DNA of 64,000 nucleotides from Effrenium voratum (Eukaryota; Sar; Dinophyceae; Suessiales; Symbiodiniaceae), in the NCBI GenBank assembly GCA_963377175.1, contig CAUJNA010001430.1, positions 1-64,000 on the forward strand, in the 5' to 3' direction. Numbering within the stretch: the first letter of the stretch is position 1; every line of letters starts with the position of its first letter. The position numbers and the translations under genes were made by a program. The notes beneath the pieces were generated by a model. The model did no database searches. It was not told where the DNA came from and saw only the letters and a program-made list of their open reading frames with translations. Of this stretch, positions 33,194 through 44,420 are shown in pieces.

Positions 33194-33463
33194 GACAGAA
33201 GGAGCTGCTCGCGCTGGTTGCCAGCGCTCCTCTTTCCCTGCCCACATGTCTTTGTGCCGCTCAGGGCCTCACTTGTGGCAGGCCTGGACAGCGAAAGCAG
33301 CAAGAGCAGCACTGGGAAACCTCAGACATTTGTTTCAACACGCAACATGCTCTCCAGGTGGTCCACTACCCCAAACCGCTACCCCCCGAGGGAAATGCGG
33401 GTGTATGATTACCCTTTACATAGAGGTGATACAGTGGTTCTATACCCCATGTTTTCCTTGAAG
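33194..33463 (+). CDS. Candidate 90-codon exon, possibly a cytochrome P450 fragment
   Basis: ACGCGCAG/GACAGA and CTTGAAG/GTAGTG bound exactly 90 codons, phase 0 at both ends. Residues 1-30 are partly hydrophobic, 31-45 are Ser/Lys-rich, and 60-90 read PNRYPPREMRVYDYPLHRGD and then TVVLYPMFSLK. The order P-P-R-x-M-R-x-x-D-Y-x-L-x-x-G-D-x-V-x-L-x-P resembles the segment after helix K in cytochrome P450s, where Arg, a beta strand, Gly-(Asp/Thr) and a Val-rich strand precede the His-x-Asp-Pro word. The ExxR motif and the heme-binding Cys loop would be on other exons and were not found. The P450 reading is an inference; the exon itself is moderately supported. Confidence 0.3.
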
Positions 33464-33909
33464 GTAGTGCATTGGGCGTAGTGGGCACCATCTTGGAGTT
33501 GCAAGCCAGGAAACCGGCTACGACCTACGAAGTAGAGTGGCGCTTTGTGAGCCCTCGGAGCTGTGCAGTCTCCAGAAGAGTGGACCAAGGGACAGACCCA
33601 CCAAGTACCTGCCGTGCACTACCACAGCGTGTGGGTTCACCAATGTCGTCGACAACCGAGCGGGCTCTGGCTTGGACGTATCAACACGCGCTGCTAAGCT
33701 CACATCCTTCACAGCACGCAGCTTTGGCTGACTCAAACCACCCCGCTGGACCAACAACCATTAGTGGGCTGCCTTTTTGGGCTCGCCTTTTTTTCGGGGA
33801 CCCGAAATCGGTGGGTTGCTTTCCTGTTGGTTCCCATTAAGCCAACCCCCCAACAGGGTACTCCTCAAACCAGGACAGCCCCCTTTGTAGACTGTCCACT
33901 TCCCAACCC

Positions 33910-34254
33910 TTGGTAGTGTCGCAAAACACACTCCAAATGAACAGAACCAAAAAACCGAAAAAAAAGAAGAAAAAAAGAAAAACAACTACTAACCTTTCAA
34001 AGGTCCACGGAACTTTCACCTTTCCTCCAACCTCCCGCACCTGGTGTGACCAGGAAGTCTCCACAAAAGGCCAAAACCTGAGCTGGCTGTCTGTACTGGC
34101 TTAGACGAAGCTTATGCCATCCAGTTGCCAGAGAAACCCATCCTCGTCTCAGGTTATTTGCAGCTTCCTCAACAAACCCATGTATTCTTCATCGACAGGT
34201 CACCCATGCCTCTTTTGTGCTCCTTGTGCGTAAGTCAAATGCGGGGCTAGTTGG
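33910..34254. other. No recognisable feature
   Basis: Mixed sequence with an A-rich run at 33950-33985 and no open frame of note. Confidence 0.5.
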
Positions 34255-34342
34255 GTTAACCATAACGTCGATGGAATTTACAGGGAGAATCGAATCGCTC
34301 CAAGGACTCTTAGGTGGTGCGAATTGGATTTCGTCCATCAGT
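34255..34342. mobile_element. Right-half fragment of the GGATGGACGAAAT MITE family
   Basis: Family landmarks AACCATAACG and ATTTACAGGGAGAATCGAAT are followed by the right terminal arm, CTTAGGTGGTGCGAATTGGA plus TTTCGTCCATCAGTAG. The left terminal arm is missing. Confidence 0.6.
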
Positions 34343-34389
34343 AGGTGTTCTTTTGAAAGGAACAAATAGCCTGGATGGAAGAAAACCAA

Positions 34390-34450
34390 TTTCTAAACCA
34401 GTGGAACCCATCTATGTCTAAGCAAACTAACATGAAAAGGACACCTATGC
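34390..34450 (+). repeat. Copy of dispersed family C
   Basis: TTTCTAAACCAGTGGAACCC followed by ATCTATGTCTAAGCAAACTA matches copies at 32716 and 55081. Confidence 0.65.
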
Positions 34451-34796
34451 CAGGGCAGTCTTGCAGTGAGGTTGGGTCTTTGAACCCTGACTTTCCGGAT
34501 TCAAGGCGCAAGCGCCTTTCTCTCAGCCAAAAAAGGTGTCCGTAGTGGCGATCCTCTTGACTCCTGGACTCCTGGTCTCCATGCTCGGCATAAAGCATGG
34601 CGCGGCGACAGCCCAACCCCGCAGCTCAGTCATGGATTTGTTTGTCCAGTTCAATGCCACTTGCCACTGCAAGATAATCAAACGGCAGCAAAGTCAACTC
34701 CAAAAGCACCTCTATACGTGCAACCTGCTGAAGAACACAAAGGGCTCAAACAAGCTTAACAAACTGCAACAACACACGCACATACAAAGCATAGTA

Positions 34797-37700
34797 CTCA
34801 GCACAAACAGCTGGCTGTGCATGGACTTGTCATCTGCCCATCGACCTTCTGGTGACTCTGTCTTCAGCAGCACGATGATGGGAATCTGAAACTGACTCTT
34901 GGCCGCAAAAAGCAACACAAAGACTTAGGCTTTACCATGAGTAAGACGTGGCCTCGTGACTGTGTGACGGTCTGAAGCCGTGCCAGCATACACAAGGGGC
35001 TGTGCATCGATTTGTCTTCCGCCAATCGGCCCTCTGGCGACTCTGTCTTCAGAAACAGGCTGATGGGAACCTGCAACTGCTTCTTGGTCGCAAAAAGCCA
35101 CACAAAGACTAGGCTTCGCCATGGTGGGCTTAAGTATGTACATGCTGGCCAAGTGGCCACTTCACTGTCTGACGGTCTGGAGCCATGCCAGCATACACAA
35201 GGGGCTGTGCATGGATTTGTCTTCCGCCAATCGACCCTTTGGCGACTCTGTCTTCAGAAACAGGCTGATGGGAACCTGCAACTGCTTCTTGGTCGCAAAA
35301 AGCCACACAAAGACTACGCTTCACCATGGTGGGCTCAAGTGTGTACATGCTGGCCAAGTGGCCTCTTCACTGTCTGACGGTTCGGAGCCATGCCAGCATA
35401 CACAAGGGGCTGTGCATGGATTTGTCTTCCGCCAATCGGCCCTCTGGCGACTCTGTCTTCAGAAACAGGCTGATGGGAACCTGCAACTGCTTCTTGGCCG
35501 CAAACAGCCACGCAAAGACTGCGTAGGCTTCACCAGACTAGGCTTCGCCATGGTGGGCTTAAGTATGTACATGCTGGCCAAGTGGCCTCTTGACTGTCTG
35601 ACGGTCTGGAGCCATGCCAGCATACACAAGGGGCTGTGCATGGATTTGTCTTCCGCCAATCGGCCCTCTGGCGACTCTGTCTTCAGAAACAGGCTGATGG
35701 GAACCTGCAACTGCTTCTTGGTCGCAAAAAGCCACACAAAGACTACGCTTCACCATGGTGGGCTTAAGTGTGTACATGCTGGCCCAGTGGCCACTTCACT
35801 GTCTGACGGTCTGGAGCCATGCCAGCATACACAAGGAGCTGTGCATGGATTTGTCTTCCGCCAATCGACCCTTTGGCGACTCTGTCTTCAGAAACAGGCT
35901 GATGGGAACCTGCAACTGCTTCTTGGTCGCAAAAAGTCACACAAAGACTAGGCTTCACCATGGTGAGTTCAAGTGTGTACATGCCAGCCAAGTGGACTCT
36001 TGACTGTCTGACGGTCTGGAGCCATGCCAGCATACATAAGGGGCTGTGCATGGATTTGTCTTCCGCCAATCGACCCTTTGGCGACTCTGTCTTCAGAAAC
36101 AGGCTGATGGGAACCTGCAACTGCTTCTTGGTCGCAAAAAGCCACACAAAGACTACGCTTCACCATGGTGGGCTTAAGTGTGTACATGCTGGCCCAGTGG
36201 CCACTTCACTGTCTGACGGTCTGGAGCCATGCCAGCATACACAAGGAGCTGTGCATGGATTTGTCTTCCGCCAATCGACCCTTTGGCGACTCTGTCTTCA
36301 GAAACAGGCTGATGGGAACCTGCAACTGCTTCTTGGTCGCAAAAAGTCACACAAAGACTAGGCTTCACCATGGTGAGTTCAAGTGTGTACATGCCAGCCA
36401 AGTGGACTCTTGACTGTCTGACGGTCTGGAGCCATGCCAGCATACACAAGGGGCTGTGCATGGATTTGTCTTCCGCCAATCGGCCCTCTGGCGACTCTGT
36501 CTTCAGAAACAGGCTGATGGGAACCTGCAACTGCTTCTTGGCCGCAAACAGCCACGCAAAGACTGCGTAGGCTTCACCAGACTAGGCTTCGCCATGGTGG
36601 GCTTAAGTATGTACATGCTGGCCAAGTGGCCTCTTCACTGTCTGACGGTCTGGAGCCATGCCAGCATACACAAGGGGCTGTGCATGGATTTGTCTTCCGC
36701 CAATCGGCATTCTGGCGACTCTGTCTTCAGAAACAGGCTGATGGGAACCTGCAACTGCTTCTTGGTCGCAAAAAGCCACACAAAGACTAGGCTTCACCAT
36801 GGTGGGCTTAAGTGTGTACATGCTGGCCCAGTGGCCACTTCACTGTCTGACGGTCTGGAGCCATGCCAGCATACACAAGGAGCTGTGCATGGATTTGTCT
36901 TCCGCCAATCGACCCTTTGGCGACTCTGTCTTCAGAAACAGGCTGATGGGAACCTGCAACTGCTTCTTGGTCGCAAAAAGCCACACAAAGACTAGGCTTC
37001 ACCATGGTGGGCTCAAGTGTGTACATGCTGGCCAAGTGGCCTCTTCACTGTCTGACGGTTCGGAGCCATGCCAGCATACACAAGGAGCTGTGCATGGATT
37101 TGTCTTCCGCCAATCGGCCCTCTGGCGACTCTGTCTTCAGAAACAGGCTGATGGGAACCTGCAACTGCTTCTTGGCCGCAAAAAGTCACACAAAGACTAG
37201 GCTTCAGCATGGTGGGCTCAAGTGTGTACATGCTGGCCAAGTGGCCTCTTCACTGTCTAACGGTTCGGAGCCATGCCAGCATACACAAGGAGCTGTGCAT
37301 GGATTTGTCTTCCGCCAATCGACCCTCTGGCGACTCTGTCTTCAGAAACAGGCTGATGGGAACCTGCAACTGCTTCTTGGTCGCAAAAAGTCACACAAAG
37401 ACTAGGCATCACCATGGTGGGCTCAAGTGTGTACATGCCAGCCAAGTGGACTCTTGACTGTCTGACGGTCTGGAGCCATGCCAGCATACACAAGGGGCTG
37501 TGCATGGATTTGTCTTCCGCCAATCGGCCCTCTGGCGACTCTGTCTTCAGAAACAGGCTGATGGGAACCTGCAACTGCTTCTTGGCCGCAAACAGCCACG
37601 CAAAGACTGCGTAGGCTTACCAGACTAGGCTTCGCCATGGTGGGCTCAAGTATGCACATGCTGGCCAAGTGGCCTCCTGACTGTCTGACGGTTTGGAGCC

Positions 37701-39412
37701 ATGCCAGCGTACACAAGGAGCTGTGCATAGATTTGTCTTCCGCCAATCGGCCCTCTGGCGACTCTGTCTTCAGAAACAGGCTGATGGGAACCTGCAACTG
37801 CTTCTTGGCCGCAACCAGCCGCACAAGGACTAGGCTTCACGAGGGTAAGTTCAAGTGTGTACATGCCAGCCAAGTGGACTCCTGACTGTCTGACGGTCTG
37901 GAGCCATGCCAGCATACACAAGGGGCTGTGCATGGATTTGTCTTCCGCCAATTGGCCCTCTGGCGACTCTGTCTTCAGAAACAGGCTGATGGGAACCTGC
38001 AACTGCTTCTTGGCCGCAAACAGCCACGCAAAGACTAGGCTGCCTTTGGCTGGTGGGATCAAGTGTGTACATGCTGGCCAAGTGGCCTCTTGACTGTCTG
38101 ACGGTCTGGAGCCATGCCAGCATACACAAGGGGCTGTGCATGGATTTGTCTTCCGCGAATCGGCCCTCTGGCGACTCTGTCTTCAGAAACAGGCTGATGT
38201 GAACCTGCAACTGCTTCTTGGTCGCAAAAAGCCGCTCAAAGACTATTTCAGTGCGTGGTCTGGAGCCATGCCGGCATACACAAGTTACACAAGGGGCTGT
38301 GCATGGATTTGTCTTCCGCCAATCGGCCTTCTGGCGACTCTGTCTTCAGAAACAGGCTGATGGGAACCTGCAACTGCTTCTTGGTCGCAAAAAGTCACAC
38401 AAAGACTAGGCTTCACGATGGTGAGTTCAAGTGTGTACATGCAGGCCAAGTGGCCTCTTGACTGTCTGACGGTCTGGAGCCATGCCAGCATACACAAGGG
38501 GCTGTGCATGGATTTGTCTTCCGCCAATCGGCCCTCTGGCGACGCTGTCTTCAGAAACAGGCTGATGGGAACCTGCAACTGCTTCTTGGTCGCAAAAAGC
38601 CACGAAAAGACTAGGCCTCTCCATGGTGAGTTCAAGTGTGTGGTCTGGAGCCATGCCAGCATACACAAGTTACACAAGGGGCTGTGCATGGATTTGTCTT
38701 CCGCCAATCGGCATTCTGGCGACTCTGTCTTCAGAAACAGGCTGATGGGAACCTGCAACTGCTTCTTGGTCGCAAAAAGCCACACAAAGACTAGGCTTCA
38801 CCATGGTGAGTTCAAGTGTGTGCATGCCAGCCGAGTGACCTCTTGACTGTCTGACGGTCTGGAGCCATGCCAGCATACACAAGGGGCTGTGCATGGATTT
38901 GTCTTCCGCCAATCGGCCCTCTGGCGACTCTGTCTTCAGAAACAGCTGATGGGAACCTGCAACTGCTTCTTGGTCGCAAAAAGCCACACAAAGACTAGGC
39001 TTCACCATGGTGAGTTCAAGTGTGTGCATGCCAGCCGAGGGACCTCTTGACTGTCTGACGGTCTGGAGCCATGCCAGCATACACAAGGGGCTGTGCATGG
39101 ATTTGTCTTCCGCCAATCGGCCCTCTGGCGACTCTGTCTTCAGAAACAGGCTGATGGGAACCTGCAACTGCTTCTTGGCCGCACACAGCCACGCAAAGAC
39201 TGCGTAGGCTTCACCAGACTAGGCCTCACAAGTGTGTACATGCCGGCCAAGTGGCCTCTTGACTGTCTGACGGTCTGGAGCCATGCCAGCATACACAAGG
39301 GGCTGTGCATGGATTTGTCTTCCGCCAATCGGCCCTCTGGCGACTCTGTCTTCAGAAACAGGCTGATGGGAACCTGCAACTGCTTCTTGGTCGCAAAAAG
39401 CCACAAAGACTA
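34797..39412. repeat. 205-bp satellite, about 23 copies, with higher-order structure
   Basis: Each unit carries CTGTGCATGGATTTGTCTTC, CGCCAATCGGCCCTCTGGCG, ACTCTGTCTTCAGAAACAGG and CTGATGGGAACCTGCAACTG. Anchors recur every 205 bp from about 34815 to 39299. The first unit is most diverged. Two units near 38.26 and 38.64 kb are shortened and share a CACAAGTTACACAAGG insertion. Units ending near 35.52, 36.56, 37.61 and 39.20 kb carry a 19-bp extension containing GCGTAGGCTTCACCAGACTA. Units at 35755-36164 and 36165-36574 begin as near-identical pairs. Because 205 is not divisible by three, long frames on both strands rotate through three peptides. A protein product is unlikely. Confidence 0.97.
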
Positions 39413-40340
39413 GGGGCCATGGCAAACTCGATTCACAAGCGGGCCACGTTCGTTCTGACTGTCAAACGTGGAACAGTGTAAGCAACTTTTGGCCACCTTG
39501 CCAGTCCTGCATAATCCAATCCTGGACTGGATGGACAAACTTGTGCACCAGTGGGGATTGGTGGTTTATGCCATTTACAAGGTCTCTTTCCTCGTGGACT
39601 TTGTCCACCGTGAAGAATCAAATCTGCACATCTTACAATTACGTGCACAACCTGAAATAAGGGACCCCCAAGTACAGGAAGTTTACCCTGGCATTCGCTC
39701 GTTTTACCCCCGAATCGCCGAGCCATGAACGCAGACCAGTTGGGTTTGGTGGTTGCCATTGTTTGCGTACGATTTATAGAAGTCGCTCTCGCTCGCGCCA
39801 AGCCCCTCGCCGGCTTTTCTGAGCGCCCGGCCCAGGCGAAGGAGAAGAACCGGAGGAAGCAGCGGCCGAAGAAATCAAAGGACTCCGGCTCCGAGAGATA
39901 CAGGAACCAAGCCTCACGTTCGCTCGGCCTTGCTTCTTTGGCCCGTCCACTAACAAAAACACATGTGTTTGCTGCATGGAAAGGGAAGATTATTGTTGTT
40001 TACTGTATGGAAAGGGACCATGAAAAAATGGTCCGTATACGAAGTCATTTACCAGTGTGTTGTGTATGGATGGCCTGGATAAGTTTGGCCCCCGTCCACT
40101 AACATACAAAGGATGCCATCTAAATATGGCAGAGGAAACAAGCAAACGATATGGAAACAAGCCTCACAAGCCTCGCAAATTCTTTCGTTTGGCCTTGCTT
40201 CACTTAGTCATGTCATCTAAAATGTTGCAAAGGAAACAAGGACAATGGAAGCATTTGTTTTTACCGTATACAAAGTAATTTGCCATGGTTTTGGGGTGTA
40301 TGGGCGGTTTGGATACGTTTGGCCCGCCTTCCACTAACAT
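39413..40340. other. No recognisable gene; one GC-rich charged patch
   Basis: At 39775-39905 the plus strand reads KPLAGFSERPAQAKEKNRRK then QRPKKSKDSGSERYRNQ, a basic composition. All three plus frames and a minus frame are open over the same bases, so no exon is called. Weak duplicated words (CATGGAAAGGGAAGATTATT versus TATGGAAAGGGACCATGAAA) lie at 39975-40025. Confidence 0.4.
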
Positions 40341-40478
40341 ACCGTGGATGGACGAAATCCGTTCGCACCACTTTGAAACCATGGTTGAAACCATAACGCT
40401 TGTTGGTATTTACGTTGGGAATGGAATTATTCCTGGGATTTCTTAGGTGGTGCGAAATGGACTTCATCCATCCAAAGT
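40341..40478. mobile_element. MITE copy of the GGATGGACGAAAT family
   Basis: The left end ACCGTGGATGGACGAAATCC with GTTCGCACCACTTTGAAACC faces the right end GGATTTCTTAGGTGGTGCGA plus AATGGACTTCATCCATCCAAAG. The interior (CATGGTTGAAACCATAACGC, TTGGTATTTACG) matches the copy at 52241-52367. Confidence 0.8.
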
Positions 40479-40506
40479 GGAGTCGATGCCCTGAATATTG
40501 CAATTA

Positions 40507-40545
40507 AAAAACCAAGGAACCCATCTAAACCATCTAATGTCCCGA
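40507..40545 (+). repeat. Possible fragment of dispersed family C
   Basis: AAAACCAAGGAACCCATCTA plus AACCATCTAATG shares the core with copies at 32716, 34390 and 55081, but it is more diverged. Confidence 0.35.
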
Positions 40546-41245
40546 GATTTGCCGCAGTTTACCGTATGGTTTGGATGGCTTGGATTGGTGAAGGGCGATC
40601 TGAGATGTTATCAAAGTCAACCTCCTTTCCACCAACCCCTGGCGGGTCCGAAGATCTGGCAAACATTCCGCCGATCAGTTGCAGTACCGTTTCAAGGCGC
40701 CTGACTGCAGGGGTGGGACGTTGTGCGGTAGTTCTCACGCATGAAGGTTTGATCTGCAAGTTGGGATGTGTGCCGCGGGCCAACGAGCATCCATCCACCA
40801 CATCTCTGTGCACGTCACCTGCTATGGGTACAAGTAAATGTACGTGTGTTGATGTGAAATCTATCTGCTGATGGTGCATGCCTTCAATGTTTAACAAGGA
40901 AGCTACGTGCCCGGCATCAATCAGGGGCACAAGCCTATCAACCGTCCAGGTTAAACCCGAGTCTACTTCAGTTCAGCTTCAGCGTTCACACGAAGAGGAC
41001 ATGCTTAGATTCCAGCCCATGTTTATTGAGCCTCAACATGGCCGAAGGAGTGAGTTGAGAGGTCTCAGAAGTGAGGTGTTTTCGACCATGGCTCACTGGA
41101 GAACGACACCATCTGGGTGAATTATACGTGGCTTCAGCAAGGTGAGGTTTGCCAATTCTTGTGAAGTCGCTGATTGAAACACCAGCTTCACCTGGCTGTC
41201 CCAAAAAAGGCCCTCTCTTCCTTAGGATGCCCCTGTTGCCGGCAA
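40546..41245. other. No recognisable feature
   Basis: Mixed-composition sequence. Open frames of 100-123 codons lie on opposite strands over the same bases, without recognisable domains. Confidence 0.45.
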
Positions 41246-41322
41246 AAACAAGTCCAAGCTTTCTGTTTAACACCAAAATGGTCCCAGCCCAAAAAGTGAC
41301 TAAAGACTCAGGGAGCGAGTTT
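41246..41322 (+). repeat. Copy of dispersed family B
   Basis: AAACAAGTCCAAGCTTTCTG, TTTAACACCAAAATGGTCCC and ACTCAGGGAGCGAGTTT follow the family consensus through its 3' end. Confidence 0.65.
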
Positions 41323-42336
41323 AGGCGGGCCATGCTTTTTGCAAGCTGTCATAGTCAGTTGAGAGAAGGGACTGCACCTTCCTGAGGCACCCCGGCCGCC
41401 GCAAGACCCAGGATGAAGCTGGAGTGGAAGGCCACATCCTCAAGCGAGTCACAATCAAAACCTGGTAATACAATGGTCTACGCAGAACCATGTAAAGAAC
41501 TGAAAAGGCGGCAGCGTCCATTTATGCTACCCTACAATTGCCCGGGTTTCAATTGTGACTCAAGTGATCTTGCAATAGTCGGCATTTTTGGCACTCAGAT
41601 ACGTCAGCCTGGGAAGAGGAGCGAGATCGGAGGTCGATGTACCAAGCGAGTATTCTTGCTGGCTTTGCCAAAGAAACAAATGGGTCGCCATGTGCAAAAA
41701 CTATTCCAGTTAAAAACTCGGTGATTTGAATCGACGCAGTCCTGGTTTCCTCAGAAAGGGTTGTTACACGAGTGATGAATGTGGAGGGCAATGCTTTGCT
41801 TTAGATGACTCCGAGTCCATTGCGTTAATTGACTGGTTATAGCGGTTCTGTGTGAGCAATCGGTATTAGTATTAGTGTTTTCTTTTCTTGTTTTTGCTTT
41901 TATCTGGATGATTTGTCTGACTTGGACACAGTCTGCCTGTCAGCTTTCATCAATTCCATATCAGTGAAATGCGTTTTGATACACCTCGGTCTCCTATGCA
42001 GCAACCAACAGCAACAACCACGCAATCAATCTAACTCCGGAGCAACAAAATGCTAGTTGGCCGGAAACGTTCATTTTCTATCGAATAGCTAAAGGATACA
42101 GGCAATACTAAAGAGCAAACTTGTGTTCAAGCTACGGAACGTTGGCCATGCAGGCCGTGAGCTGTGCGTGTATTCAAAACGAAGCTAGCGTGGGTGTTCC
42201 CTGTAAACAACCGGCAGGGGGGGGGGGGGGAACAGTGAATTGGCCTTGGACTACTGTTTTTTTGTTGTCAAAACTCATAGGACAAATGTCTCGGCGAAGC
42301 TGAGTCTCTGATTACTGGCGGAGCTGCGGTTTGGAG
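41323..42336. other. No recognisable gene; G-run at 42216-42230
   Basis: The tract has mixed composition, becoming AT-richer between 41800 and 42110. A run of about 13 G is present near 42218. No coding or RNA signature was seen. Confidence 0.45.
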
Positions 42337-43107
42337 TCATTTTGGGTTCCCAACGCAACGAAAGAAGACAGCACAGCTTTGTCTCAGCTGCATCTCTTGG
42401 ATTTGGACAATCTGAACCCCTTGCCATAACAAGGAACATTCTCCCCAAAGTTCAATGTGTCCAACTTCCAGAGATGCAGCAAAGTTCTTATGATCAAGAC
42501 CAAAGTTGTCCAACCAGTGTCCATAGCTGATGTCACGGGTCCGTGCTTCAAAGTTCTTGCTGCTCCGTAGGGAATGTGGGAATGTACCCAGATATTCCCT
42601 CCAAAGGAAACCACAAGGGATGGTTAATACGGGGTCATTCCATTTCTCATTCCCTGCATCTCTCGCACGAGCAAGTATTGGTATGCAGCATTTTTCCAGC
42701 GAGTGAACTTCCTTCGTTGGCTCGTCTTCTATTGACAAAGGCACTCGCGTTCGCGTCGGGACATGTTCGGTCGCGCAGCCTAAGCCGCTCAAAGAGCAGG
42801 CCAAGGCAATGAATTTGAGACCCAATCGTAGACCTCCAATGGCTAAACTAGGCCACGGCGCTTGCCACTTCTCGGGCGGGAAGGGGTTGCCAATGCCCGC
42901 CAGCCTGAGACCAGCTACGATCCAAGAAGCCGGCAAGAACTTTCTCAAACGGGCAAAGGGCGACGGGCATGAGGGCAATTTATCCGCTTTCCTTCGTGTA
43001 GAAATTTCCTTCCAGTAGAATTTCCTCACCCAACCTTCAAGACACTTCTGAAACGCTTCTTGGGCGACTGCTTGTCTCGCTTGCCAGGTGATCCCCTTTT
43101 GAACCAA
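42337..43107 (-). CDS. Longest non-repetitive open stretch (about 256 codons), unrecognised
   Basis: This is the longest open frame in the window that is not caused by a repeat. It has no ATG at its upstream edge (the first codon counted is TTG). It reads, among others, KLPSCPSPFARLRKFLPASW, a Gly/Leu-rich stretch LAIGGLRLGLKFIALACSLS, and SIEDEPTKEVHSLEKCCIP. Frames this long are rare by chance in sequence of this composition, so part of it may be a genuine exon. No domain, signal peptide or membrane topology can be stated, and exon borders were not fixed. The GC-richest part is 42700-43000. Confidence 0.25.
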   Translation of the reverse strand: MVQKGITWQARQAVAQEAFQKCLEGWVRKFYWKEISTRRKADKLPSCPSPFARLRKFLPASWIVAGLRLAGIGNPFPPEKWQAPWPSLAIGGLRLGLKFIALACSLSGLGCATEHVPTRTRVPLSIEDEPTKEVHSLEKCCIPILARARDAGNEKWNDPVLTIPCGFLWREYLGTFPHSLRSSKNFEARTRDISYGHWLDNFGLDHKNFAASLEVGHIELWGECSLLWQGVQIVQIQEMQLRQSCAVFFRCVGNPK

Positions 43108-43780
43108 ATTCGGACCAAGGAAACCAAAAGGTCAGTTCAGCTCGATTTGTTTTGGGCATGCGAGATTCTACAGGAAGCAAGCGCAACTCGGATTTGGGTT
43201 GTGGGTTGCCATGGGCCTTTCAGGCATGTAGATGTTCAAACTACCCTGGACCGAGGTGCTCTTCTGGATCCTAGACAAACGTGGCATGCCCTTGGCCCTT
43301 GGCAAACAAATCCCACTTCGGGGCCACGTTTTTCTCGACCAGGCCTTCCAAGGGCGGTACCAAATATGTCTCGCTATGTCCCAATGTCTGCGTGAAAGTC
43401 AGTTGAGTGGAACAAAGGCACAAACTTCTTAAAGCTTGCACCTTGAGCTTCACATTGCAACACAAACTACAATTTCAAGCAAGAAACATTGCACGGAAAA
43501 CCTGAACGGGTGATTTGGATGGGCTCGGGATTCGAGTTTTTGGTTCTTATTTAGGGCAAATGGGAAACGACCCCGTTTCACCTCCAAACAATCAATTGGA
43601 AGGAAGCTGAAACGTGGAAACCGACCAATTCGCCAAATGGGCGTCCTTTTGTTGAGGCGATCCATTTTTGGATGTTTAAACAGCAAGGCAGCCAAAAGGA
43701 CAACAGAAGGAAGTCATTTTTTGGGGGGCCCTCATTTTTTTTTAAAACCAGTAGGGTACCGCTGACGCGTTTTGTGGCAG
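43108..43780. other. No recognisable feature
   Basis: Mixed sequence with open frames up to 111 codons and no domain. A short CATTTTTTGGGGGGCCC tract lies near 43715. Confidence 0.45.
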
Positions 43781-43794
43781 TAGAAGCTCCTCCT

Positions 43795-44065
43795 CAGCAT
43801 CCCGTGCATCACCCGGACACAGGCCAGCCCAAACATCTGCATCCCAAAACATCCCCCACATCCCTGGCCTTGCGACGGGCTCCTGATGCCACGTTGCCCA
43901 ACCTTCACAACACACTGTAAATACCGTGCAAATCGTCCCCGACTGTCCCCGCCAACATCCTCTACATCCTCGCCAACTTCACCAGCATCCCCAGCATTCC
44001 TGCATCACCAGCAATAGAGCTTTTCAACATCCCTTGCATTGCTTTGCATCCCCTGCATCGCGCCA
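43795..44065. repeat. Degenerate CATCCC/CATCAC-rich repeat
   Basis: CATCCC, CATCCT and CAACATCC words recur every 10-20 bp on the plus strand, with no regular period. The His/Pro-rich frames it yields are artefacts. Confidence 0.6.
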
Positions 44066-44267
44066 GCCCTCAAAAAATGGCCCCTTGAGGGTAGGTTTTG
44101 GCGGTAGGCAAACTTAGCGGGCATGTTTTCAGCGAAAGCGGGGCCGCAAACATCGCAAACATCCTGTTTTCTTTCATCTTTCCACCGGCTTCAGTGGGGC
44201 TGAGAGGGGATGCCGGGGATGCAGTCTTTGTCTGCTTGGCTTTGGGCGTGCGCCTCGTGCGGTGCGC

Positions 44268-44420
44268 GCCGCATGAAAAGCACGCACGCAAGCATGCACG
44301 CACCCACGCACGCACGCACCGACGAAAGCGCGCACCCACACGCGCGACCGCGCATGCGCGCACGCGCACAGGCGCACGTGCACGCGCGCGCACACGCGCG
44401 CGCAGGCGCAGGTGGGAAGG
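44268..44420. repeat. CACG/GCGC microsatellite
   Basis: ACGCACGCAAGC, CACGCACGCACG and CGCGCGCACACGCGCGCGCA runs give a nearly alternating purine-pyrimidine tract with Z-DNA potential. A second tract of the same type lies at 48718-48880. Confidence 0.9.

Noticed and set aside
35121..35951. 276-codon plus-strand frame in the 205-bp satellite
   Set aside because: Consecutive units are read in different frames. Equivalent frames exist on the other strand and across the whole array, so it is a satellite artefact.
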